This document shows positions 17,452 to 27,967 of a DNA stretch of 64,000 bases, one piece after another. The DNA comes from DASQMT01 sp963839615 (GTDB taxonomy: Bacteria; Actinomycetota; Thermoleophilia; Solirubrobacterales; Solirubrobacteraceae). Made by a program: the position numbers and the translations under genes. Positions within the stretch are counted from its first letter, which is position 1; each line of letters starts with the position of its first letter. Location of the stretch: assembly GCA_963839615.1 (NCBI GenBank), contig CAWIVY010000011.1:186001-250000 (forward strand). Reading direction: 5' to 3'. Below the pieces are notes generated by a model. The model saw only the letters and a program-made list of their open reading frames with translations. It was not told where the DNA came from and did not search any database.

Positions 17452-17943
17452 CTACTCGCTGCCGCCCTGGAAGTCCTCGGGGGAGACCTGGTCGAGGAAC
17501 TCCTTGAATTTGTCCACGACCTCCTCGGTGTCCTCGACCTCGTGCTCGAACTCGATCGCGGACTCCGCGATCACGTCCTCCGCCGCGAAGATCGGGGCGC
17601 CGGAGCGCACGGCGAGTGCGAGGGCGTCGCTCGGGCGCGAGTCGATCTCGACCTCGCGGCCGTTCACGCTGAGCGTGATCGACGCGTAGAAAGTGTTCTC
17701 ACGCAGTTCGGTCACCGAGACACGCGAGCAGTTGACATCGAGCTCGCCGAGCATCTCGAACAGGAGGTCGTGCGTCATCGGCCGCGGAGTGGACGCGCCC
17801 TGCAGCTTCATCAGGATCGCGGCGGCCTCGGGATGGCCGATCCAGATCGGCAGGAACTTGTTCGTGTCAACGGCCTTGAGCAGGACGATCGGCTGCTTGC
17901 CGACCATGTCGAAGCTCACGCCGTAGATGACCATCTCCTGCAA
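17452..17943 (-). CDS. bifunctional nuclease (BFN/DUF151) family protein
   Basis: 163 residues. MVIYGVSFD, PIVLLKAVDTNKFLPIWIGHPEA, PRPMTHDLL and the signature DSRPSDALALAVRSGAPIFA are diagnostic of the BFN/DUF151 family, whose members have been reported to have nuclease activity in plants. An acidic tail follows. TTG was chosen as the start because AAGGAG stands nine bases before it; ATG three codons later would have no spaced Shine-Dalgarno. TATACT at 17983-17988 on the same strand is a fair -10 element, with no clear -35. Confidence 0.87.
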   Translation of the reverse strand: MQEMVIYGVSFDMVGKQPIVLLKAVDTNKFLPIWIGHPEAAAILMKLQGASTPRPMTHDLLFEMLGELDVNCSRVSVTELRENTFYASITLSVNGREVEIDSRPSDALALAVRSGAPIFAAEDVIAESAIEFEHEVEDTEEVVDKFKEFLDQVSPEDFQGGSE

Positions 17944-18318
<375 letters not shown>

Positions 18319-18584
18319 GAGCAAGCCGACCTTCCCGATCCGCCTGTGGGTCAGCTCTCGCTATGGAACGAGGACTCGACGCCCTAGAGAGCTTTCGCCG
18401 GGCCAGTCGATCCGGCCCATCTCCGGCCCGCGTACACGTGGCGCGCCTACCTCCAATGGCAGCCCGGCCCGGCGGGCCATCGCCCAGCGACGACGAGCCC
18501 GCGGTGAGCGAGACGACCGCGCATCGGCGCGCAGCTTAGGTCAGAATAATGCGCCGGGCGGCGATCGCGCGCGATGATGCCCGT

Positions 18585-19775
18585 ATGAACGAACGCGCCA
18601 AGGCGTCAACGGGCGTCGCGCAGCTCGACGATGTCCTCGGCGGGCTGTTCTGGGGCGACAACGTCGTCTGGGAGGCCGAGCACCGGGAGACGGTGGCTCC
18701 GTTCGTGGCGGCGGCCCTCCAGCGACCGGAGCAGTTCGCCCACATCGCATTCGTCTCGCTCACCGAGGCGCCGACGTCGCTGCACGCGGCCCACCCCGGC
18801 ATCGAGGTCATCGACGCGCGCACCGGGTCGAAACTCGAAGGGCCGGGTCCGCTGTTGGCCGCAGTGCAAGCGTGTGCGCAGCGCGCGCCGCGCGTGCTGC
18901 TCGTCTTCGAGTCGCTCGATGCGATGAGCGAGCGTTGGGGCCATGCGATGGCACAGCGGTTCTTCATTCGCGCTTGCCCAATGTTGCTCGACCTCTGGGC
19001 GGTTGCGTACTGGTCGCTGACGCCGAGCCGGCACCCAGTCGCTCTGCGCACGGCCGTCGACGCGACGACCCAGTGCGTGCTCGTGCTCGGCGACGACCGC
19101 CTGCGAGTGGCGAAGGCCGAGGGCCGGCCACCCGGCGTCCAGGGCACCGTGTTCCACCTCCGTCGAGACTTCGGCGGCGACACTTGGGAGCCGGCGGCCG
19201 CCGGCTCCCGATTGGGCACGGCGCTACGCGCCGTCCGGATCCAGCGCCACATCACCCAAGCCGAGCTGGCGCACGCAGCCGGCGTGTCGGCGAGCGCGAT
19301 CTCGCAGGCCGAGCGCGGCCTCCGCGGGCTCTCGCTGGACACGCTGCTTACCCTCACGGCGCGCTTGGACATCACGCTCGACGAACTGTTGCGCGGCGAG
19401 ATCGCGCTCGGCTATCGGCTCGCTCGTCGCTTGCGCCCCGACGACACCAACCAAGGGCTTGTCCCTCTGCTCAGCGACCCACGGGCCGGCTTGCGCGTGT
19501 CGCTTGCGCGTCTCGGCACCGGTGAGGCGAGCTCCCCTGACTCACACAGAGGCATCGAGGTCGTCGCCGTCGCCTACGGGCTCGTGCAGGTCGTGCTGCC
19601 GACGGGCCGCCCGGTGCTCCGCGCGGGCGAGGCGCTGATGTCCGAGTGGAGCGAGGTGAGCAGCCTCCGCAACGTCGGCGAGCGGGAGGCGTCCGTGTTC
19701 CTGATCCGGCGCGACGAGATCGGCCCGGCCCGACCAAAGGCGCCTGAACCGTCCCAGGCGGCCCGTAACAATTGA
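18585..19775 (+). CDS. three-domain regulator: P-loop-less RecA/KaiC-like domain, XRE helix-turn-helix, cupin
   Basis: 396 residues. Residues about 8-205 follow the KaiC/RadA pattern: TGVAQLDDVLGGLFWGDNVVWE takes the place of the usual GIPGLDELLGGGLPRG start, but no GxxxxGKT P-loop follows. A Walker B-like VLLVFESLD is kept. Residues about 215-275 are an XRE helix-turn-helix (ALRAVRIQRHITQAELAHAAG, then SASAISQAERG). Residues about 300-385 resemble a cupin sensor fold. It is probably a transcription factor for the amide genes downstream in the same element; this is inference. An in-frame ATG twelve codons upstream is an alternative start; neither has a clear ribosome site. Confidence 0.75.
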   Translation: MNERAKASTGVAQLDDVLGGLFWGDNVVWEAEHRETVAPFVAAALQRPEQFAHIAFVSLTEAPTSLHAAHPGIEVIDARTGSKLEGPGPLLAAVQACAQRAPRVLLVFESLDAMSERWGHAMAQRFFIRACPMLLDLWAVAYWSLTPSRHPVALRTAVDATTQCVLVLGDDRLRVAKAEGRPPGVQGTVFHLRRDFGGDTWEPAAAGSRLGTALRAVRIQRHITQAELAHAAGVSASAISQAERGLRGLSLDTLLTLTARLDITLDELLRGEIALGYRLARRLRPDDTNQGLVPLLSDPRAGLRVSLARLGTGEASSPDSHRGIEVVAVAYGLVQVVLPTGRPVLRAGEALMSEWSEVSSLRNVGEREASVFLIRRDEIGPARPKAPEPSQAARNN

Positions 19776-20338
19776 TGCGCCCCGCGTGGGACAAGCGCCG
19801 CAGTCGCATCCGGGCTGTGGCGCGCTTCCGTTCGAACGACACTGAGCAGAAGGCGAGCGACATCGGGTCGACCTCTCCAAGCCGGGCTGTCGTGTGGTCG
19901 CTGGCCGGAGTCGCTGTCGTACGGTCACGACACATTCCCGCCTGCGCATCCCGGCATCATGCGTCCCGGGGCTTATCAGCCGCGCGTCGGATCAGGACCT
20001 ACCCGACGCTCGTACGCGAGCGCTTTACGACGTCGGCCAGACCGAATCCGACGCTGGCACTCTCCCCGAACCGGACGAGGGCCCGGTAAAGCATCGCTGT
20101 TGACGGAGGATTCGCAGAAAGCACTAACCGATGCAAGGGAACCATTCCTTGGCGATGCCGGCGTCCGCGCGTACGCGGCGCTCCTTCCCAGAGCACGCTC
20201 CGGTTCCACGCAGAGTTGGGTTCCGGCACCCCGCTTGGTGCGAGCGCCGGCGACTACCGCTTCAGCGCGATGGAATGCGAACTGCTCCTGGAACTGACGG
20301 CGCGTTGCGCTAACAGCCAAAGCGCTGCTGTATGTCGC
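19776..20338. other. non-coding stretch of the element with a possible decayed GAF-domain remnant
   Basis: About 560 bp with no credible intact gene. At 20110-20210 the plus strand reads ALTDAREPFLGDAGVRAYAAL in one frame. At 20216-20320 another frame reads LGSGTPLGASAG, then FSAMECELLLELTARC. Joined by a shift these loosely resemble the second half of a GAF domain, which suggests a broken gene. The similarity is by eye only. The remainder holds no recognisable repeat or RNA. Confidence 0.3.
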
Positions 20339-20367
20339 TTGACACAGGCGCTGCCGGTTCGTGTAAT
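20339..20367 (+). promoter_or_regulatory. sigma-70-type promoter for the urea channel / formamidase genes
   Basis: TTGACA at 20339-20344, a 17-base spacer, and TGTAAT at 20362-20367, five of six matches to TATAAT. It points to the channel gene and would give a 5' leader of about 175 nt, long for this genome. Confidence 0.65.
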
Positions 20368-20548
20368 CGCGCTCTGGAGCGCATGCCGATTGTGCCGTGT
20401 TTGCGAGGCGACACCGGCGGCGCGGCCACGAGGCTTGGCGATCTCAAGGTGGCTTTGGGGACCCTCACACGACGGACGGGTGGCGCGGACGCGCTAGCCA
20501 GGAACCCGGCGGCACTACGCAGGCGTCAACAGGAGGGAGCGCACACCA

Positions 20549-21748
20549 TTGAGTACCTCGTCGCTTAAGGCTTCGCCACGCGGTCTGTCCCAGATCAACG
20601 GGACGATGCCGGAGTGGTCCAAACGTGCCGAACGGATGCCCGCGGTGGACTTCGTCGACTCCTGCCTGCGCGGCATCGGCCAGGTCTGCTTCATGAACAA
20701 CCCGGTCACGGGCCTGGCGATCCTGGTGGCGATGTTCGTCGGCGAGGTGTGGCTCGGCTTCGCGGGTGCGCTGGGCGTCGTCGTCTCGACGCTGAGCGCG
20801 ATCGTGATCGGGATGGACCGCGGGGCGATCCGCGCCGGGCTCTTCGGCTTCAACGGCGTGCTCGTCGGCGCGGGGCTATCGCTGTTCCTGCAGCCAGACT
20901 GGGACGTCGTCGTGATGGTCTGGATCGTGGTCGGCGCCTTCTTCTCCACGATCCTGCACGCCGCACTAGCCAATGTGTTCATCGGCGCCTGGGCGGTGCC
21001 TCCCTTCACACTGGCGTTCAACTTCATCACGCTGATCTTCCTGATCGGCGCGCTGAACTTCGCCAACGGCCGGGTCGGCGACCTCATCGCGCCCGCCGCT
21101 CCCCAGGTCACCGAGGGGGAAGTCAGCAACGCGCTGCGCTCAGCAGCTGACGCCGCGACGTCCAACAATGTCGAGGGCGTGCTGAACGCGATCTTCCGCG
21201 GCATCAGCCAGCTGTGGTTCGCCAACAGCGTCGTGGCGGGGATCATCATCATCGTCGGTATCGCCGTGTGCTCGCGGATCGCGGCGATCTTCGCGCTGGT
21301 GGGGTCCGCGGTCGGCATGCTCACCGGGCTGGCGCTCGGCGCGAACGGCGTCGCGATCTACAACGGGCTCTGGGGGTTCAACTCGTTCGACGCCGCGCTG
21401 GCCGTCGGCGGCGTGTTCTTCGTGCTCACGTGGAGGGTGGGCCTGCTCGCGGTCGGCTGCGCTGTACTCGCGGCAATGATGTTCGGGGCGATCGCCTCGC
21501 TGTTCACGCCGTGGGGGCTGCCCGCTCTGACGCTGCCGTTCTGCTTCGCGACGCTGGCTTTTGTACTCCTGAAGGGCGCGAGCAGCCGGCTTACCGCCGT
21601 GGAGGTGGCGGACATCACCACGCCTGAGGAGCATCTGGTTCGCCCCTCCGGCGAGCACTCGGAGGGAGTAGGGCGGGACGCGGTGCGCGAGTTTCCCGAG
21701 TCCGAGCCGCCGCGCGATCCGCAGGAGGATGCGCGGCGCGGACCTTAG
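20549..21748 (+). CDS. UT-family urea/short-amide channel
   Basis: 399 residues with about ten hydrophobic helices in two similar halves: LRGIGQVCFMNNPVTGLAIL in the first and FRGISQLWFANSVVAGIIII in the second. This internal duplication, and NGVLVGAGLS matched by NGLWGFNSFD, identify the UT urea-transporter family, trimeric channels for urea and similar small amides. The TTG start follows AGGAGG by 12 bases. The C-terminal 50 residues are charged and probably disordered. It is followed 50 bp later by the formamidase gene, which suggests that it imports formamide, acetamide or urea for hydrolysis. Confidence 0.85.
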   Translation: MSTSSLKASPRGLSQINGTMPEWSKRAERMPAVDFVDSCLRGIGQVCFMNNPVTGLAILVAMFVGEVWLGFAGALGVVVSTLSAIVIGMDRGAIRAGLFGFNGVLVGAGLSLFLQPDWDVVVMVWIVVGAFFSTILHAALANVFIGAWAVPPFTLAFNFITLIFLIGALNFANGRVGDLIAPAAPQVTEGEVSNALRSAADAATSNNVEGVLNAIFRGISQLWFANSVVAGIIIIVGIAVCSRIAAIFALVGSAVGMLTGLALGANGVAIYNGLWGFNSFDAALAVGGVFFVLTWRVGLLAVGCAVLAAMMFGAIASLFTPWGLPALTLPFCFATLAFVLLKGASSRLTAVEVADITTPEEHLVRPSGEHSEGVGRDAVREFPESEPPRDPQEDARRGP

Positions 21749-21798
21749 ATCTGCCCGATTCTCGTAACGGTAAATCGATCTCGTGAAGGAGCTGGGCA

Positions 21799-23052
21799 AT
21801 GCCCAAGAATCTGTTCCCGCTGGATAACACGAAGAAGTTCACCGACCAGAAGCACGTTGGACACAACCGGTGGCACCCGGACATTCCTGCGCCCGTTAGC
21901 GTCAAGCCGGGCGACGTCTTCCGAGCCGATTGCCGTGAGTGGTTCGACGGTGCGATCAAGAACGACGACTCCGCAGATGACGTTCGCAATGCCCCGCTTC
22001 CCGGGGTGCACGTCCTGAGTGGGCCCTTCAACGTCGAGGGCGCCGAGCCTGGCGACCTGCTCATCGTCGACATCCTCGAGATCGACGCTTGTGATCAGGA
22101 GGATGAAGGTCCGCTCTCCGGTATGGGCTGGGGCTACACCGGCGTGTTCGCCAAGACGAACGGCGGCGGTTTCCTCACCGACCGGTTCCCCGATGCGTAC
22201 AAGGTCATCTGGGACTTCAGGGGCGACGTCGCCACCTCACGTCACATCCCCGAATGCTCCTATGTGGGCATCCACCACCCCGGTCTGATGGGCACTGCAC
22301 CGTCGGCAGAGCTGCTCGCGAAGTGGACCAAGCGCGAGACCGATCTGATCGCGACCGACCCCGACCGCGTGCCGCCGCTGGCGCTGCCTCCGCTCCCGGA
22401 CAGCGCAATCCTGGGAACGCTCGAGGGTGCCGAGTTCGACAGGGTCGCCTCCGAGGCAGCCCGCACCGCACCGCCGCGTGAGAACGGCGGGAACCAGGAC
22501 ATCAAGAACTTCACAGCGGGCACCCGGGTCTTCTACCCCGTCTTCGTCAAGGGTGCGAAGCTGTCGTTCGGTGACCTGCACTTCTCGCAGGGCGACGGCG
22601 AGATCACGTTCTGCGGCGCTATCGAGATGGGCGGGTTCATGGACCTGCACGTCGATCTGATCAAGGGCGGCATGGAAACGTTCGGCATCTCTGAGAACGC
22701 GATCTTCATGCCCGGCCTCCGCGATCCGCAGTACTCCGAGTGGATCGCCTTCTCCGGAGTGTCGGTGGACCTTACGGGCAAGCAGCACTACCTCGACGCA
22801 CAGCTGTCGTACGAGCGCGCCTGCCACCACGCCATCGACTACCTGATGAAGTTCGGCTACACCGACATCCAGGCGTACATGATCTTGGGTTCGGCGCCGA
22901 TCGAGGGACGGTTCTCCGGCGTGGTGGACATCCCGAACTCGTGCGCGACGGTCTACATCCCCAGGAGGATCTTCGACTTCGACGTCGCCCCGTCGAGCGG
23001 AAGGCCGCACCAGGTCGGGCAAGGCCTCCAAGTGCCGAAGTCAGCTAACTGA
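21799..23052 (+). CDS. fmdA: formamidase / acetamidase
   Basis: 417 residues along the whole length of the FmdA/AmdA family, which hydrolyses formamide or acetamide to ammonia and the acid. Recognisable parts: HNRWHPDIPAPVSVKPGD, GPFNVEGAEPGDLLIVDIL, IPECSYVGIHHPGLMGTAP, HFSQGDGEITFCGAIEMGG (metal-binding region) and YMILGSAPIEGRFSGVVDIPN. AAGGAG is 11 bases before the ATG. It lies between the urea/amide channel and fmdB, as in known formamidase operons. Formamide, acetamide and fluoroacetamide are all plausible substrates. Confidence 0.93.
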   Translation: MPKNLFPLDNTKKFTDQKHVGHNRWHPDIPAPVSVKPGDVFRADCREWFDGAIKNDDSADDVRNAPLPGVHVLSGPFNVEGAEPGDLLIVDILEIDACDQEDEGPLSGMGWGYTGVFAKTNGGGFLTDRFPDAYKVIWDFRGDVATSRHIPECSYVGIHHPGLMGTAPSAELLAKWTKRETDLIATDPDRVPPLALPPLPDSAILGTLEGAEFDRVASEAARTAPPRENGGNQDIKNFTAGTRVFYPVFVKGAKLSFGDLHFSQGDGEITFCGAIEMGGFMDLHVDLIKGGMETFGISENAIFMPGLRDPQYSEWIAFSGVSVDLTGKQHYLDAQLSYERACHHAIDYLMKFGYTDIQAYMILGSAPIEGRFSGVVDIPNSCATVYIPRRIFDFDVAPSSGRPHQVGQGLQVPKSAN

Positions 23053-23086
23053 GTCCACATACGGAAGAGCCAGAAAGGACTTGGCT

Positions 23087-23377
23087 GTGGCCCTCTACGA
23101 GTATCGGTGTGCGCAAGACGGTGTATTCGACGTGACTCGTGCGCTCGGTACGGCGCCGACGTCGATCACGTGCCCGGTGTGCAGAAGCGAGGCGCGGCGA
23201 GTCTTCTCAAGCCCCATGCTCAGGTCCGCACCACGGGAGTTGGTTGCTGCGATCGACCACGCGGAGAAGACGCGCGACGAGCCGGACGTCGTCACGTCGC
23301 TGCCGCCGAGCGGCGCACGCAAGCGAACGCCTGTGCTCCCCCTGACCCCTACCCTCCGGCGCCTCCCGAGACCATGA
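23087..23377 (+). CDS. fmdB: FmdB-type zinc-ribbon protein
   Basis: 96 residues. It begins ALYEYRC, as FmdB proteins do, and has CPVCRSEARRVFSSP, the second half of the zinc ribbon. The first CxxC is incomplete: only one cysteine in YRCAQDG. FmdB proteins accompany amidase genes and have been proposed as regulators. The GTG start is preferred over the TTG two codons earlier because AAAGGA then has a proper spacing. It follows fmdA by 34 bp. Confidence 0.8.
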   Translation: MALYEYRCAQDGVFDVTRALGTAPTSITCPVCRSEARRVFSSPMLRSAPRELVAAIDHAEKTRDEPDVVTSLPPSGARKRTPVLPLTPTLRRLPRP

Positions 23378-23434
23378 CACGCCTGAGGTTTCCGGCCACG
23401 TGAGCCTGACCGTGTGAAAGCCCGCCTGTTGGCC

Positions 23435-23464
23435 TGGGCCCGCCGTTCTCGGACGACGGGCCCA
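23435..23464 (+). terminator. GC-rich hairpin after the formamidase operon
   Basis: TGGGCCCG pairs with CGGGCCCA and, past one mismatch, CGT with ACG around a six-base loop. It lies 57 bp after fmdB and before crcB. No clear T-run follows, so termination is likely but not certain. Confidence 0.5.
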
Positions 23465-23589
23465 GAGTGCATTTACGATCGCACGTTGGCCGGCACTAGT
23501 TGGCAGCGACTCGACGCGGCTCGTAGCGCCCGCAGCACGGCGATGTTGTCGCTCGGCGTGAGAGTCGACGGCGCACGTTCCGGGACAGC

Positions 23590-23982
23590 ATGAGCGTCGG
23601 CCAGCTGCGCGCGCTCTCGATCCTCGCCGGGGGAGCGGTCGGTGCCCTCGCGCGCGCCGGCGTAGCGAAGGCCATACCGCACGACCCCGGCGAGTGGCCA
23701 TGGGCGACGTTCGCCGTCAACCTCGCGGGCGTGGTGGTGCTCGCCTGGCTTACGACCCGGCTCTCCGAGATGGTCGCGCCCACCCGCTACTGGCGGTTTC
23801 TCATCGGCACCGGCTTCTGCGGCGCGCTCACGACCTTCTCCACCCTCCAGGTCGAGACGATCACCCTGGCGAAGGACGGGTACGTCGAAGTGGCGTTCGG
23901 CTACGCCGCCTGCAGCCTCGTCGCCGGAATGGCGCTGGCGGCCGCGGCGACGGTGATCGCGCGGAGGCGACGCTACGGATGA
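23590..23982 (+). CDS. crcB: CrcB/Fluc fluoride channel subunit 1
   Basis: 130 residues, four hydrophobic helices. LAGGAVGALARAGVAKAI, TFAVNLAGVVVLAW and the pore signature FCGALTTFSTLQVE match CrcB. The proteins form dimeric channels that let fluoride leave the cell. This is the first of a pair, as in species with heterodimeric Fluc. ATG start. No Shine-Dalgarno is obvious, and the 125 bp after the hairpin contain no fluoride riboswitch that could be recognised. Confidence 0.92.
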   Translation: MSVGQLRALSILAGGAVGALARAGVAKAIPHDPGEWPWATFAVNLAGVVVLAWLTTRLSEMVAPTRYWRFLIGTGFCGALTTFSTLQVETITLAKDGYVEVAFGYAACSLVAGMALAAAATVIARRRRYG

Positions 23983-24350
23983 CCTCCGTGCTGGCCTGGA
24001 TCGGCGTCGGGGCGTTCGGCGCGTTCGGCGCCTACGCTCGCTTCTACGTCGGCGACCTCGTCACGTCGCGCCGCCCGAGCGATTTTCCCTTCGGCACGTT
24101 CGTGGTGAACCTCACGGGCGGCTTCGTTCTCGGGCTGCTGACGGGCCTCGCCGTGCGCGGCGACGCGCTGCTGGTGCTAAGCACCGGCCTCCTGGGTTCC
24201 TACACCACTTTCTCGACCTGGATGGTGGAGGCGCAGCGCCTAGGCGAGGACCGTGACTGGGCGACGATGTGGCTCTACCTTCTCGGTTCCATGCTCGCTG
24301 GCCTGACAACCACCGGCCTGGGTTGGCTCATCGGGGAAGCAATTCGATGA
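23979..24350 (+). CDS. crcB: CrcB/Fluc fluoride channel subunit 2
   Basis: 123 residues, four helices. GAFGAFGAYARFYVGD, GTFVVNLTGGFVLGLL and LGSYTTFSTWMVEAQ are CrcB signatures; the last holds the fluoride-lining residues. It overlaps its partner by ATGA and the DUF190 gene by ATGA, so the three are translated together. Opposite charge bias would be expected if each subunit has a fixed opposite topology. Confidence 0.93.
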   Translation: MTSVLAWIGVGAFGAFGAYARFYVGDLVTSRRPSDFPFGTFVVNLTGGFVLGLLTGLAVRGDALLVLSTGLLGSYTTFSTWMVEAQRLGEDRDWATMWLYLLGSMLAGLTTTGLGWLIGEAIR

Positions 24351-25414
24351 TCGCCGACGCCCTGAGGCTCTCGGTCTACTTCGGTGAGTCGATCACCACC
24401 GGGCCTCGGCTGGCGAGCGATGCCCTGATGGGCTGCTTTGCCGATCACGGGCTTGTCACCGCGGCGCTGCTGAGGGGGATCGAGGGCTTCGGGCTCAACC
24501 GTCGCATCGACGCCGAGCGCTTCCCCGACGCCTCGGCCGACCTCCCGCTGCTGGCGACGGCGGTTGATTCCCGCGACCGGATCCGCGGCGCTCTGCAGGA
24601 GGTCGACAGGGCGCTGCCTCGCGGCCTCGTGACTCTCGAGCACGCGCGCTTGGCCACCGGCAGCGACGTGGCCGGCGCCGAGTTCCCGAAAGGACCGGGC
24701 AGGGCCGCCAAGCTCACGATCTTCTGTGGCGCGGGCGAGCGGGTTCGCGGACGTCCCGCCTACCGCGAGGCCGTGGCGGTCCTGCGACGGTGCGGCGCCA
24801 CCGGAGCGATCGTGCTGCCCGGGGTAGACGGGCTGCTCGCCGGCCGGCGCGGGCGGGCGAGACTCTTCGCGGCCAACAGCAACACGCCGATGGTGATCGT
24901 CTCGGTAGGACCGCCCGAGCTGCTGCGGCGATCGCTGCCGCATCTGCACGAGCTCTTCGCCCAGCCGGTCGTGACGCTCGAGGGCATCGCGCAGCTAAAG
25001 CACGACGGCGAGCTGCTGGAGCCGCCGCCGCGCGTGGCGAGCGACGGCAGGCCGGGACCGGACGTGTGGCAGACGATCCGCGTGTACACGCGGCGGACCG
25101 CGAAGGTCAACGGCCGGGCGCTCTACAGCGAGCTGACCCGGCGCCTGCGCGAGGTCGGCGCCGCGGGCGCCACCACGATCCTCGGCGACTGGGGTTTTTC
25201 CGGTGACGAGCAGCCGCACGGCGACAAGCTCGGCACCGTCAAGAGCCACCGACCGACCTACACGGTCTACATCGATCGCCCGGCGAAGGTGGCGGAGCTG
25301 TGGCCCCTCATCGACGAGGTGACCGCGGAGCACGGAATCGTCACCTCGCTGCTCGCGCCCGGCTACCGCGAGCGCGCGGGCGAGACCGTCCACGGCGATC
25401 TCGACCTGGCCTAG
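24347..25414 (+). CDS. triple-DUF190 protein linked to CrcB
   Basis: 355 residues with three DUF190-like units: about 5-105 (LRLSVYFGESI then GIEGFGLNR), 125-225 (AKLTIFCGAGERVRGR) and 240-345 (QTIRVYTRRTAKVNGR then LGDWGFSGDEQPHGDK). DUF190 has a ferredoxin-like, PII-like fold and often occurs next to crcB; single copies of about 110 residues are usual. The middle unit is the most degenerate. It is soluble and translationally coupled to crcB, so a regulatory role on the fluoride channel is the natural guess, but no function is proven. Confidence 0.82.
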   Translation: MIADALRLSVYFGESITTGPRLASDALMGCFADHGLVTAALLRGIEGFGLNRRIDAERFPDASADLPLLATAVDSRDRIRGALQEVDRALPRGLVTLEHARLATGSDVAGAEFPKGPGRAAKLTIFCGAGERVRGRPAYREAVAVLRRCGATGAIVLPGVDGLLAGRRGRARLFAANSNTPMVIVSVGPPELLRRSLPHLHELFAQPVVTLEGIAQLKHDGELLEPPPRVASDGRPGPDVWQTIRVYTRRTAKVNGRALYSELTRRLREVGAAGATTILGDWGFSGDEQPHGDKLGTVKSHRPTYTVYIDRPAKVAELWPLIDEVTAEHGIVTSLLAPGYRERAGETVHGDLDLA

Positions 25415-25759
25415 TAGGAGATCGCAGGGATGAGGGGGCCCCGGAGCGTGGCGGCGCTAACGCGGCGCTCGACCCTTCTTGGGGCAGGGAGATCGCAGAG
25501 GAGCGGTCGCCCCAGCTGGACGCGCTCCTCGGTCGGGTAGACGGAGCTCACCCGCGGCGCGGACGCCGCGCGCCGGCAGCGTGTGACGCTCACCGACGCT
25601 TTCACCGCGGCGGGCGACACAACCGTGTGCGGTCCGCCAACGGCGACATGCAAATGCCGGGTCAACCCGCCGCGTCGTGGCTAACCGCGGCGACCACCAC
25701 CCGCCACCGCGTCTGTTCCAGGGCCACTACGAGCCCTGCACTCGAGAGAGTGCAAGTGC
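25415..25759. other. intergenic region between the DUF190 gene and the integrase
   Basis: 345 bp. No intact gene, tRNA or convincing terminator is visible. Integrase core and arm sites are expected close to the integrase in such elements, but no clear short direct repeats stand out here. Confidence 0.35.
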
Positions 25760-27033
<1,274 letters not shown>

Positions 27034-27079
27034 GCGAAGTCGCGGATGATAGCGAGGGCGCGGTGTTACGCCGCGCGCC

Positions 27080-27959
<880 letters not shown>

Positions 27960-27967
<8 letters not shown>

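Noticed and set aside
20368..20548. Guanidine (ykkC-type) riboswitch in the leader of the urea channel
   Set aside because: Scattered ACGG/ACGA words occur but no recognisable conserved block of any guanidine riboswitch class.
23480..23589. Fluoride riboswitch before crcB
   Set aside because: GGCGATG at about 23539 recalls the start of the crcB motif, but the pairing strands and the later conserved ATGACNCC-type segment are missing.
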